Shown in pieces: positions 37,405-64,000 of a stretch of 64,000 bases of DNA. Under the pieces are notes generated by a model. It saw only the letters and a program-made list of their open reading frames with translations, was not told the DNA's origin and did not search any database. Made by a program: the position numbers and the translations under genes. How positions within the stretch are numbered: position 1 is the stretch's first letter; every line of letters starts with the position of its first letter. Source of the DNA: Aldrovandia affinis (lineage: Eukaryota; Chordata; Actinopteri; Notacanthiformes; Halosauridae); contig JAINUG010000049.1 of NCBI GenBank assembly GCA_029706075.1, positions 1,853,418 through 1,917,417 of the forward strand, read 5' to 3'.

Positions 37405-38375
37405 AGAGCTCATCTTTTAAACGTACCACTTAAGCAAAAATGCGCATGCACGAGATATCGGAAAAAATGTACAAAAATTTGAAGGGTTACTATCTAGCCG
37501 TGACCATGTCCTATGGCGTCTGCATTCATAATTGGAGAGGCAGGGATGACGGCACGAGGGGAGCAACGTAAGGGAGGAGACTTCAGATGCCTGACGGCTG
37601 TGGGACTCACGAAACAGAGTCACATGAGACCGAGACAGAGAACAGAGGGACTCTGTGGTGGAAAAGCGCCAGGTCTGTTGTACTCACCCCCCTACCCCCC
37701 AACCATCTGCTCCCCCCACTCTACCTCCCTCCTCATCTTCAAACACCACACCAACTGCATCTTCTTGGTGCAGCCAATGAGTCATGGTCAGCTGCCATGG
37801 AAACCCTGTTCCATTTCCTCCCGACGGACAGCAATATCAGCGTGTGATCTCATTGGCAGATGAGTTCAGAGGTGATGCAGGATAGGCAGGGGGGTTGTCG
37901 TGGGTGCTCCGGGACTGGCGGTGTGCAGATCCCTCTCTATGATGTCTGGTCTCTGTATCACAGCCTCACCAGGGGGTGGTAAAAAACACACTGATCCTCC
38001 TATTTTAGCAGAATTGGAGGAGCACAACAGCAGGGTTGTGCTGAAAAAAGATAATTTGATTTAAATTCCTATTGAAATGATCATTTTTCATTATTAGTTA
38101 AAGCACTTAATTTCCTTACATGTCTCCAACTTCCTTACATAATGGCCACTGCATACATTAAACCACTCTAAACTGGGCCAGCAGCCCATAAAGGGAGCCA
38201 CAGGAAATGGATGGAATCTGCTGTCGTGGTCAGAACACTGGATTCCAGAGCTGGCCATGTGTTTTTACCTCTTAAACAAGCAATGCCAAGGTGCCACATA
38301 GATTTACTAGAGATACATTCGCAGCAAATACTTAATTGCCCAGTCTACTAATGCAAGTGTAATGATGATGATGAT

Positions 38376-38640
38376 GAGAACGGGCCGTTCAACCCATCTA
38401 GGCTCGTCATGTCTTAATCTAAAGTGTATCTAGTACTGCACCTAGCCTAGACTTGAATAGCCCAAGTGCTTCTACCTCTACTACCTGACCTGGCAAGCTG
38501 CTCCAGGCATTGACAACTCTCTGTGTAAAGAAAAACTTCCATGTGGAATATCTGTGCAGAATTTGCCTTTAACTAAACTTATATTGAAAAAATCTTTGGT
38601 AGTTAACTTCTTAATCCCTTTTAGAAATGTAAAAAACTAT
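38376..38640 (+). repeat. Old interspersed repeat (retroposon-derived)
   Basis: Includes gaacgggccgttcaacccat, cttgaatagcccaagtgctt and ctctgtgtaaagaaaaactt, a sequence type I recall as a repeated element in many vertebrate genomes. Class not determined. Confidence 0.4.
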
Positions 38641-38910
38641 CAAACCCCCCCCTAAGTCTCAGTTTGCTAAGCTTAAATAGAAACCTATACAAAACAGAGG
38701 TGATGAACCGTTACTATACGGTATACCCAAAGATACTGACACATTGTTTTCTTCCCCATAAAATGTATTATTTGAATCAAGATGGAGTGCAGCGGATTCT
38801 GTAGCCACACTGCAGTAAGCAAAACTGAGACACAAAGGAAAAATGGAGAAAACAATGTTCAATTCCCCAGAATTTGCAGTTTCATACAAACCCCCCACTA
38901 TATATATATA

Positions 38911-40110
38911 CACTACCGGTCAAAAGTTTTAGAACACCTCAATTTTTCCGTTTTTTATTGAAATTTGTGCAGTTTAATGTTTCAATGTACTCTGAAATTA
39001 AAGCATAGAACAAATAAACAATTGGAGATAAAAAAATAAATCATGGAATCGTTTTTTTACATTTTTGACTCATCAAAGTAGCCACCTTTTGCAGATATAA
39101 CAGCCGAACACACTCGTGGCATTCTTTCTACAATGAAAATCAAATATTGTTCGGAAAGTTCTTCCCAACATTATTGCAGAAGTTCCAACAAATGTGTTGC
39201 ACTTGTTGGTTGCTTTGGGTCATTATCTTGCTGTAGGATGAACCCCTGACCAACTAGGCATAGACCAGAGGGTATTGCATGGCGCTGCAATATGCTGTGG
39301 TACCCTGTTTGGTTCAGGATGCCAGTCACTCTGTGCAAGTCGCCGACTCTGGATCCAGCAAAAGAGCCCCAGACCATCACGCTTCTTCCTCCATGTTTGA
39401 CAGTTGGGAACACTGAGGAACCATCCTTTCGCCTACTCGACGGCGTACAAAACACCCTGTGTGATGAACCGAAGATTTGTTTATTTATAACCAAACCTTA
39501 TTCCAGTCTTCAGTAGTCTGCTGTCGGTGCTTCATGGCCCAGGCAAGCCTCTTTTTCTTATTTTGCCATCTTAGCAATGGCTTTCTTACTGCCACTCGAC
39601 CTATCAAACCTGCAGCTCAAAGTTTTCTCTGCACAGTTGAAACTGAGACTTCCTTACTTCGACCAGTGTTAATCTGTGCTTGAAGCTGTTGTGCTCTGAG
39701 CCGCCTATCACGCAAGCTGTTGACTCTCAGAAACTTGTCTTCTGATTTTGTTCTGGCTTTGGGTCTGCCAGACCTCTTCCTGTCAGAGTTTCCTCCAGTT
39801 TCCAAGTGCCTTTTGATGGTATAGGAAACTGTACTCACTGACACCTTGGCCTTCTTTGCAATTTCTCTAAAGGAAAGATCTACACTTTTAAGGGTTATAA
39901 TAGTCTATCTGTCTGTCTTTGTTAATTGCCTTTTTCTCTCCATTATGATAGCAATATACTACTTCCTGCAATGCAATATTGTCCAAATAATGCTTCAGAG
40001 GGTGTAGTAACACAGTCTGTTCCAACACTGCTTTTATACAGACAGAGGGTTTGTAAGTAATCAACTAAAGTTGGGACACCTGTAGGTGTAGAATCCTGTA
40101 AGATTCCACT
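38911..40110 (-). mobile_element. Decayed Tc1-like transposon, third family
   Basis: The left terminus cactaccggtcaaaagtttt is typical of a Tc1-like inverted repeat next to TA. On the minus strand a helix-turn-helix block (VSVSTVSYTIKRHLETGGNS, then SGRPKARTKSED) spans 39844-39617, and a catalytic block (SVMVWGSFAGSRVGD, QQDNDPKQ) spans 39494-39171. The first Asp region is damaged and the Glu region is deleted. No matching inverted repeat is visible at the right side, so the 5' end of the element is probably lost; 40110 is approximate. Confidence 0.8.
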
Positions 40111-41149
40111 CAAACACACCAAATGGCGGAAGTGTCCGGGTGGTGAAGGATAGCTTGTAGCCTTACCTTTGTGTTACCGGAACGGGATTAAATGGAGGTT
40201 AATTAACTCCAACTCCATCTGACTCCAATGTATGTTAACTTTTCTCTCTGTTAACTGTTACTTATAGAATCATATAGGCAAATGAGAGACTATAGTCTCT
40301 CGGCTCGCGTAGTGTGGCTCTGCAACTGCAGTCTAGATTAATGAGAGATGCTTTGGTATGAAAATGTTTATTAGCCGGACTTGCAGAAAAACATCAAACA
40401 GAATTTGCGTAATGTAAAAATACAAAAATGGCTATACGTGAAAGTTGCGCAGGAGGTCGTAGTACGAATCTTCTCGAAGTATGCCACTTTTCCCCCTACA
40501 TCCCGACACATCAAAGGAAACCATAAAACACCAAATAAGGACACAATCACTGAAAAATGGAACCACTGCCTGCGCTGTTTCTGTACGCGCATCACAACAC
40601 ATTAGTTTCACAGATGGCCGCTGACCGCAGATCATTTGCATTTGCACCGTTCACTTTTGAACAGTGTTCTGAGATCTTCAGTAAGCGCCACCCGTACCAC
40701 ATCATCAATGACACCAACCCACTGCTCATGACATCAGCTCTCCAACAACACCAAACATGATTATACTGTACATGTAAATGATGAAGTTACAGTATAACAC
40801 ATTAAACTCAGTGATGTGGTCAACAGTCTTGAGAACAGCCCCCACCGTGTCCTGTTTTGCTGAGACAGCAGGACCAGTGTGGGGGTTGTGAGACATCTGG
40901 GGCAATACCATTGTTCTCGCCTGTTGGCTCCCTGCTGGCAACATAAACACTTTGGGGTTACTTCAGGGCATAGTTCTGTGAACTGCCCTATATAGGAATT
41001 GTTTGCATCAACTTTCAAGACTTAATTTACTTCCATTGCTGCAGAACAGCTGTAAGTGCCTTTTTTTATAACTCTGAAATTTACATAATTTTTCCGTTTT
41101 TGGTACCTCTGGCTCTGTCTCAAGACCTCTAGCTTTGTCTTTGTCCAAA

Positions 41150-41260
41150 ATCCAATGTCGTAATCCAGGTCAATTCCTCACACAGTCCAAAAGTCGGTAC
41201 ACAAAGGGGTCCTCAAAACAATCCAGGTCAAACACTATAAACAATCCAAAATAGTTTTCT

Positions 41261-41353
<93 letters not shown>

Positions 41354-41538
41354 CTCTCACTCTCACTCACTCAGCCCTTTAAATACGCCTCCAAATGGCC
41401 TTCAGCGTTCGTTAGTCCCAATCGCTCAACTCCGTTCAGGTGCTTGACTGTGGCCTGCTGGGAAATGTAGTGTTTCTGGCTCCTATGTTTCGAAGGGCCA
41501 GGCAGCCATTTCCTTGTGCAGGCCCTTGGGCTGCCACA
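41150..41538 (-). mobile_element. LTR-like copy, minus orientation, left arm of palindrome
   Basis: Read on the minus strand from 41538: TGTGGCAGCCCAAGGG, a body with cattcaggag-type diverged sequence, gcgtatttaaagggctgag (TATA-like), then a (GTGAGA)n array and gtgtaccgacttttggactg. It aligns with 41576-42064 read on the plus strand. Homology fades near 41150. Confidence 0.6.
41258..41372 (+). repeat. (CTCACT)n hexanucleotide array
   Basis: About 17 ctcact units, disturbed at the right end, located just downstream of the TATA-like box of the minus-strand LTR copy. Confidence 0.95.
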
Positions 41539-41575
41539 ATATATATATATTGTGAGAAGAAAACTATATATATAT

Positions 41576-42064
41576 TGTGGCTGCCCAAGGAAACAGTAGA
41601 GCCACTGGAGCCAGAAAACTACAGCAGGATGCAGTCCCACACCTGAATGAAGTCAAGCGATTGGGACTACGGACAGCTGAAGACCATTCGGAGGCCTATT
41701 TAAGAGACTGATTCCTGTCACACTGGGAAGGAGTAGGTTGGTGTGTTGGTGAGTGTTTTGGAGAGTTGTGGGATTGCTGTTCGCATAGTTTTTTTTAAAT
41801 TGTTTTGAGGACCCTCTTTTGTGTACTGACGTTTGGACTGTGTGGAACTGGCTTGGATGTGGATTGGATTACGGATAACGACAACGAATAAGGATTGTAA
41901 ACTTTGTGTTTGAATTCCCCCGAAGACCCCACCCTTTTTGTGTTTGTCAAGATTCTGTTAATAAATTATCATTTTGTTTGTATTTCTGCCTCCTCTGGGT
42001 TATTTAACTGCCTATGCCCTCTGCAATGGTCCCGGAGTGTCGCCCCACCCCAAGGGACACCACA
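41576..42064 (+). mobile_element. LTR-like copy, plus orientation, right arm of palindrome
   Basis: 489 bases from TGTGGCTGCCCAAGG to GGGACACCACA, with TG...CA ends, a TATA-like cctatttaagag near 41694 and a polyadenylation-type ttaataaatt near 41960. No internal region is attached. Flanks are AT repeats, so a target duplication cannot be judged. Confidence 0.6.
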
Positions 42065-43148
42065 AAATATATACAGTATATATATATATATATATATATG
42101 ACATGTACCATATTGGTATGTAGGGTCAAAGAAGCAGGAGATTGCACAGTCATTTACAGAATATACACCAGCTGACAGACCTGGGAAACAGGCTCACAAA
42201 CAAAACAAACATACACACTCTATGTGAACCACAAGTTCTCACTTGCTCTCTTTCATCATTTGCATTCAGGTAATAAAACAGGGTTTATTGTCTGACATCC
42301 AGCTGTGTAGAGACTGACGGCTCATAGCATTCGCATGACCACAGGGGAAGCATGATGTTTACATTTAGTCCTCATATCTCTAGGATTTTAATTTCAATGT
42401 CCTTGAAGAAGCCAATAATTCCAGTCACATTAATATTACACAAAGTGCAAGACCTCCAGCAGTGCTTACTGTTCATGCATTTAAAGTTAATGGACACTCA
42501 AAGCCATGTCAATGTAAGGCAATCTCCATTTCCATTCATCATACAAAACAAAATAATTAATTTAGCATATGTGTATACAGATCCTGCATACACCCTTTGG
42601 CCTAGGAGAGGAGATAACACGGAATATAATAAACATCTTCAGTGAAAACCTGTTGGCAGGCTGGTGACATTACAATAGCAGTGATTATGAATGTGTTCTG
42701 AAATAACATGCAAATTCCTAATATCGAACGATGTTGGATCATGTTAAAGATGTGAAACTCCTACAGTGTAAGCAGTATGGGCTGTGGCATGATGAGGGGA
42801 ACAATGCTGATAGGCAAATACTTACACACGTAGAGACCATTTCCTGTTCATCAAGGGGGAGTAAAAAGAGCCTACACTCTGCCGGGAGGTGCTTGTGTTT
42901 GAGCACTGAAGACGTATTCTATTTTTCGGATTGCGTCATGCATTGGCATTTCAATAAAGGATATGGGTTACTCATGAGGAAAAATTAAGGAAAAGATAAG
43001 GAAGGAAAAGAACATAATATGCATTAATGAGCTGAAGTTTGGGTGTTTTCTGTGTAGCAGTAGAATTCTTCATTGCCACACAGATTTTTCTCCAGAAGAA
43101 ACATGTAAATGATACATTGAACTGGCCCCAGAACTGGTTTCAGTGGTA

Positions 43149-43440
43149 TGGGGGCGGCAGTGGCTTAGTGGTCAGCGACACGGGCTAGCAACCGGAGGGA
43201 GGCTAGTTCACTTCCTGGGGCACTGCCAAAGTGCCCTTGAGCAAGGCACTGAACCCCTAAACTGCTCCAGGGGCGCCGTACTATGGCTGACCCTGCACTC
43301 TGACCTCTCTGATGGAATACATATGTATAGGGGTCTATGTGTGTGTGTATCTAGGAGAGATATGTGAAAAGACAAATTCCAATTACCTTGTGTAACATGG
43401 CAAATAAAGTATATTATTATAATATTATTATTATTATGTA
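43149..43440 (+). repeat. tRNA-derived SINE, family B
   Basis: The head gcggcagtggcttagtggtc and the following agcaaccggagggaggctag resemble box A and the region before box B. The body gagcaaggcactgaacccct is common in fish SINEs. It ends in aacatggcaaataaagtata and ATT repeats. Confidence 0.7.
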
Positions 43441-43768
43441 AGGCTCTAAATCCAGATAGAAATACAATAGAATGGTAGAATGGTAATAGAATGGTCAAAA
43501 AGGCTGTGTGAATCTGTGACTTTTTAGCTGTAGGACCATAGCACACCTACTCCATACCACAGTTTTGACCGGGAAGTAAGAGGGGAGACAGTACTGTAAT
43601 TACCGAGCTCTAGTTGGGCTTTTTGAGTAGGTGGAAAAAGACCACTTGTTAAATAATAGATGCTATGATTCTAGCTTTTAGAGACTTCTTTGCAATCTGC
43701 AGTCTCTTGGCATGCTGCTCATTGTTGTTTTAGAGCACATACACGTTAAATAAATATTAAAAGATATT

Positions 43769-43920
43769 GTGGTTCTGTGTGGCTCAGTAGGTAGCGCATG
43801 GCGTTGGCAACGCTGAGGTTGTGGGTTCATTTCCCACTGGGACCACATGTACTGCATGTATGTATGCATTCACTATTGTAAGTCGCTTTGGATAAAAGCG
43901 TCTGCTAAATGGCATATATT
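43769..43920 (+). repeat. tRNA-derived SINE, family C, copy 1
   Basis: Head ctgtgtggctcagtaggtag (box A), ggttgtgggttcatttccca (box B), then a tail gtaagtcgctttggataaaa plus gcgtctgctaaatg. The best-preserved copy of this family in the window; another is at 52958-53112. Confidence 0.8.
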
Positions 43921-46671
43921 TAAAAGAGCCTACACTTCTAAGTCACCAAATGCACTGAGGTGGCAGAAGAAAAACAGGGAAAGAATGTAAACAACCTCCT
44001 ACACCTTTAGCCGTTTGCATATTAGCAGATATTGTTGGTACTTACTAAATGGAATAAATACACGAAACAATGCTCAAAATCAAACAAGATTAAAGTAATC
44101 TTGTAGATAGAAGAGTGCGATTCCCAATCTGATTTTGTGTTTAGGGCTGAACCATAAAAAAAGTAATCTGCAGGTGGGAGAGAAATGGCATGGAGCCTTT
44201 TGGAATCGCCGACTGCGCCATTTGAGTCACCGTTGTCCCACCTGCACCCCGTGTTTAGGAGCCGTGTGCACTCCTCTGACACTCACTCAGGAGCCAGGGA
44301 CAATTTTACACATCACGGGCCACACACTACTGCAGGAGTGCTATTGGCGGGTGGTAGACAGGTGTCCTGAACAGAAAAATAACACAAATCCCACGTGTGA
44401 AATGTCCACAAAAAATATAGCTCATTACCTGTATGAGAGAGATGTTTTTCTCTCAAGTGATTTTTACCCCCCAAAAAAAATAAAAAAATAAAAGTAAAAA
44501 AGTAAAACTATGCCTTCCTGGTTTGATTTGGAACATTTTAAGCTTTAAAATTGTAATTGTATAGAATACCAATTCCAGCATTACCAGGCAGATATCCATA
44601 TTATTATATTATGGAAAGTCTAGATTGTGAAATTGCCATTGTCCCAGTTATAAAAAAACATAGTATTATGGATTTGCAGAGATAATCAAGTTTTACTGTT
44701 GTTAAGTATATTGTTTTCTGTGTGTTTTCAGACCATGTTCAGGAGTTGACTCAATGAATGTCGTCATTTGTTCTACTGACTGGGCACTGATGCCATTTAG
44801 CCTGCTCCTGCATAGTAGAGGAGATAACATACCAGAGCACTGTAAAACTTCAAATAAACAGGAAATTCACTTTGAATCTTAACTGCTTCAAATTCAAAAC
44901 TATGCAGTATATTGACAGGGGGTAAGGAGGGGGCAGTTAAACTGCAGTCGGGTCTTGTTTTCTTCAAGCCAGACACAATTACGGTACAAATGGTAATTAT
45001 CTACAGATTAGAGTTATTAATTGAAGTCCCAGGTCGTTGAGCCACGGGAGGCTGATAATACAGCATCTAGGCGTTCTGCTTGGACCGGCACCAACAAAGG
45101 GGGCTGTCTGCAATGCCTGCAGGTACGTGCCTCTGGAAGGACAGATGGATTGGCCCACATTAGCATGAGAACAGAGGGTACCCTCTCACTCGATTCAAGT
45201 ATTACTCCTCCCCAAGCCAAATGAGACCCATCGCCATATCTCAACAGAATCTATCGCCTCTGGTAAACGAAAGCACAACAAGAAGCATAGTGTACATCTG
45301 TCAGTACATGTAGTGTGCATGTGACTCATTCGAAAAGGCAAGGGACACTGTGCTACCCCCACATCACATGACAATGGCTGATTTGCACACAATGATAATA
45401 TGAATCTGTGCACATTTTAGGTGAATGATCTTTTCCCTCACCATTGTAAATCTAACCACAAAAGTAAAAACAGAGCATGTGTTCAGCAAATGGTAAAATG
45501 GTTTTCATCAGGGCTTCACGGATGTATTCACTGCACACTATCCTGACAGCAGATGCCTGTAAATCTGTTGGGATTAATTCGGACCTGCGACCAAGCAGAA
45601 AGCCAAGCCACCCGTTCCTTCATTGGAAGGTTTTTTTCTTTCTTTCTTATCGTACCCAAATGTAACACTGAATTATTCAGTCTTTTTTAATGACAGTTAT
45701 TCAATTGGTTAACGAATCACTGTACTTACATTGGATTTTGTGTACTTTTGTGATGCTGCCGGACCGCAACTGGTGTGCATTGTAATTTAACCTTGACCTT
45801 AACCAATGGGCTGATCCTGACTCTTATAACTTACATATTTTCTCTATATTTTTTATTTGAAATATTATTGTTATGTATGTTATTTATATCAATATGTTAT
45901 GCTCAATAACTTTGTTTTACTGCTGCTGGCAAAATAATTTCCACGTGGGATTAATAAAGTTATATTAATTCATGACAATGCATAGTATTTGTAATGCAAA
46001 GGAAAATTACAGTGATCCATCCTGGCTTTCATTTATGGCTCTGTGTACTTACGGACACTGGTGGATCACTGCATCTATGACAACTCTATATTGTGGGAGC
46101 CAGGGCAATGCATGCTTGGAAAGTGCATGCACTGCAGAAAAAGAAAGAAGAGGCATCCATGTTGGTGAGCTGTGGCCAGCTCAGTGATTTTATTTAGTGG
46201 TTAATTAGGTTTCAAACTCCTACAAGGCTTCACACAGCACTATATGATCCTTCAGCTCTCAGTTTTGCCAATGCTGGCAATTGCTGTACGTGAAAATACA
46301 TAGCTGTTGGTCCAACTATGTTTTAATGTCCAAATGTATAGAGGCTTGCTTAATCATGTAATCTTCGCAAACCATCATAAAATACAAGATTTAGTTGCTC
46401 TTTCCATGGACATATGACATATGGCACAATTGATGGACAATGAATTACAATTCCAAAATTCTACCTTGTCACCACTATAAAGCCTCATCAATTGTGGTTT
46501 TGGAAGCAGGGTTTTTAATTATACAATGTGAGTGGTTAAAGCAACATCATTATTATTATTAGGCTGCATCTGAAGATGTAGATGTATTGTTATTTGTCAG
46601 GAACCTCATGCTTTGATATAATCACGGATGAACACATCAACATCATTGAGGGGTGATATGTGCCCAGCATT

Positions 46672-46688
46672 TGGCGCCATCTACTGGA
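46672..46688 (-). promoter_or_regulatory. CTCF-like binding site
   Basis: On the minus strand the sequence reads tccagtagatggcgcca, which fits the vertebrate CTCF core (CCA..AG.TGGCGC). It lies between the divergent PAK3 and KIF4 genes, about 1.1 kb upstream of the KIF4 promoter. A motif match only. Confidence 0.4.
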
Positions 46689-47659
46689 CACATAGTAGCC
46701 CTACACTCACCACAGCCAGCTTTGATAGGTAGATACATCATTCAGGGGGCATGCAGGTGATCCACTCAGTTTATAAGGAAGCCTGATACATTCAATGTAA
46801 AATAATGGACAGTGTAGAAGGCCTGCTGAACTGAGGCTGTGTGAGGACCCTGCTTTGTGCATTAGCTGATAAAGATGCAGACACATTTTGGTATACACAG
46901 ATTGTGGGGATGTACAGCAGACAAAATATACCATAAGGAATTAATTTATGGAATTATTGTCAACATTTCTCCACACATGGGCAAACATCTATCACGTGAC
47001 TCTTGTCACACAAGTCTTGGTATATTTGTCTCATACCAAAAAGAGATTTAAAAAGAATATGCAATATTTAAACGCATATAATTACATACCAAATATGAAC
47101 AATGAGGCAGTATAAAAAGAAGCAATAGCTCCTCTGCCACTGATCTATCTCATAAATGTGTAAAGTCATTGCCCTCTACCTTAATTCAAAGAGTGATGTC
47201 ACTCCCATCAGCAGGTGAGGCATAATGGATCCTAGTGTCATGCAATTTGCACAAGAACAAAGAACAAAAAACAACAGAAATAATAAGAACAACAGGATGT
47301 TTGGGACACAATAGATATGATACATGTATGAACATGTTTTACAAATACTGTACAATCAATATCGTAGTCTATTACTCCAGATGGCTTACGACATTTAGCT
47401 AGAACGCTCATAAATATAAAACACTAAATAAACGGCGGAGCTTATTTTATTCAATAAATGTCAAAAGAGCACATTCTGTAAACTTAATTTAGCTAGCCAC
47501 GCATCACGCAAGAAAACATATATTATCAAGACAACTATACAACCTGGATATAAATAGACTACTGAGATTCTAGACAATTGTAGTACAGCTAATATTATAG
47601 CTATAATATATTTGGTTTTACAAGAGACAGTTCTACCGTCTGTTTTTCCTTTGACACAG

Positions 47660-47780
47660 AATTCGCACCAAAGTGACGTAATGACGTAGGCTCTCATTGG
47701 TTTGCGTGAGAGCGGATTATTTGAAAGTTGCGGGGCGTTGTTAGTTTGAACATTAGCAGGTAGCAGAACTGACTATATTT
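47660..47780 (+). promoter_or_regulatory. KIF4 promoter with CCAAT box and two CHR-type motifs
   Basis: Two tgacgta half-CRE sites (47673-47679 and 47682-47688), an inverted CCAAT box attgg (47696-47700) and two TTTGAA motifs (47720-47725, 47745-47750) lie about 180-270 bases upstream of the first donor at 47929. TTTGAA is the CHR element bound by DREAM/MMB complexes in mitotic genes, and KIF4 is a mitotic gene. Motif evidence plus family knowledge. Confidence 0.5.
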
Positions 47781-47784
47781 GCGT

Positions 47785-47928
47785 AAACAAAGAGCATGTG
47801 CGGTCAACATTTACATATTAAGAGTAATAGTTATAAAACAACTATCGACGTCAACTATCGTCATTTATTCTATCGGATAATCCGTTCGACTTCTTTGCGG
47901 TTCAGAGCTGTAACGTAAAAGAGAGAAG
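47785..47928 (+). other. kif4: Likely KIF4 5' non-coding exon
   Basis: A strong donor GAGAAG|GTAAGG follows 47928. The start is not determinable from sequence; 47785 is a guess downstream of the CHR motifs. The next acceptor (gacattcccag, ending 48643) lies one base before the favoured start codon. Confidence 0.5.
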
Positions 47929-48644
47929 GTAAGGCATTAGGTTAGCGTAACTAGCAAATGTTGACGAGACAAAAAAACCATAGCTGGCATCGCTAACTTG
48001 ACGTTATTTATTTAATACAGAAACAATTAGCTAACGTTAGCAAATTACAAGATATGCTTAGCTTGCTAGCTAACGAACCTGTACAACAGAAGCGAATGTT
48101 GCCTAAAGACTGCTAGCCTTTTCGTAGCGCTACCTAACGTTAGCCTTTCTGCGGCCGCCAGCTACTTCTGTCTTCGTAAAATTAAGGCTGCAACAGAAAC
48201 GACGATTGTTGGCGAATGTTTGCTAACTAGTTAATAACTATTCAAACCCAGTTGTCAACGTTACGTGAAAGTAAATTGTTATCTAATGTAGCTAACGTAC
48301 ATGTCATTGCAGTCTGCTGTATTAGCTAGCTAGAGCGAGTTTCTGACGTTTCTTTCAAATAGCTAGGCTATCTATCTAGCTAACGTAACATTAGCTGCTA
48401 GTGTTTGGGTTCACTGTGTATTCACACATTGTGTCCCTCAAAATATAAAATATCCTTATGAAATAGGTTAAGTTAAAATGCATTTTAATACTCTAAAGTG
48501 CAGAGATTGTTGGACACAAAATTCAATGCTTGGTAGTTTGTTCTGGCCAAATGCAGTCCAAAACACATCTTTGTTTTGATGGACATCTCGAAAACTATTG
48601 TGATGCAGGGTAAATGTATGCCATGTGAATTTGACATTCCCAGC

Positions 48645-63910
<15,266 letters not shown>

Positions 63911-64000
63911 GTATTCACACACCACCGTGAGGGAGAGGCCTGCCTCTTCAACAATCCTCAGCCCTTTGTGTGTTTGAGACATCCAGGGTGAATCTTTCCT

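Larger units (their letters stand above)
33900..38375. other. Intergenic region upstream of PAK3
   Basis: Besides the 57-bp minisatellite and the telomere-like stretch at 37358-37404, I see no gene, RNA or repeat I can name. A GC-richer part at 37500-37990 has frames on both strands without recognised motifs. Confidence 0.45.
42065..46670. other. Intergenic region between the LTR pair and KIF4
   Basis: Apart from the two SINEs and a retroposon-type end at about 45915-45962 (cacgtgggattaataaagtt), no gene or named element is seen. Confidence 0.45.

Noticed and set aside
37513-37863. 116-codon plus-strand frame in a GC-richer intergenic patch
   Set aside because: No motif, no supporting splice sites, overlapping frames on both strands.
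43769-43850. Possible true tRNA gene
   Set aside because: Box A and box B are followed by a SINE tail and a second copy exists, so this is a tRNA-derived SINE.
48579-48644. Upstream ATG adding 22 residues to KIF4
   Set aside because: The residues do not match any KIF4 N-terminus I know, and an acceptor sits directly before the family start; left as an unlikely alternative.

Overview
This window is vertebrate nuclear DNA, most likely from a ray-finned (teleost-type) fish. The evidence is spliced genes with GT-AG introns, several decayed Tc1-like transposons, tRNA-derived SINEs with fish-type tails, hAT and piggyBac-type MITEs, and many CA and hexanucleotide microsatellites. No bacterial features are present. 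Most open reading frames here are intronic or transposon-derived. Two host genes are certain.

PAK3 lies on the minus strand at the left. Nine complete coding exons and the first 31 bases of a tenth run from the start codon at 21655 down to the left edge. They encode the Nck-binding proline motif, the CRIB/autoinhibitory region, an acidic tract, the PIX-binding motif and the start of the kinase domain; most of the kinase lies outside the window. A likely 5' non-coding exon and promoter (CCAAT box plus a CRE-like site) sit near 33.66-33.9 kb. The large introns hold a truncated Ty3/gypsy-like LTR retrotransposon with a nested LINE tail, several Tc1-like elements, piggyBac-type and hAT-type MITEs, a solo LTR and SINEs.

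The intergenic part (about 33.9-47.7 kb) holds a 57-bp minisatellite, a decayed Tc1-like element, two LTR copies in head-to-head palindromic arrangement, two SINEs and a CTCF-like site, but no recognisable gene.

KIF4 (chromokinesin, kinesin-4 family) lies on the plus strand from about 47.8 kb to the right edge. A cell-cycle-type promoter (CCAAT plus CHR motifs) precedes a non-coding exon. Nineteen coding exons then encode the full motor domain and much of the coiled-coil stalk, about 758 residues, and the gene runs out of the window. Its introns hold a Tc1-like element with a deleted catalytic region, a hAT-type MITE 39 bp from an exon, a foldback hairpin and an inverted partial copy of its own exon 4-intron 4-exon 5.

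PAK3 and KIF4 are transcribed divergently. All exon phases fit except at one exon in each gene, where a single-base indel breaks the frame. These may be assembly errors or real lesions. No previously undescribed biological system is evident. The most unusual signals are the intragenic inverted duplication in KIF4, the palindromic LTR pair, and the MITE next to KIF4 exon 16.
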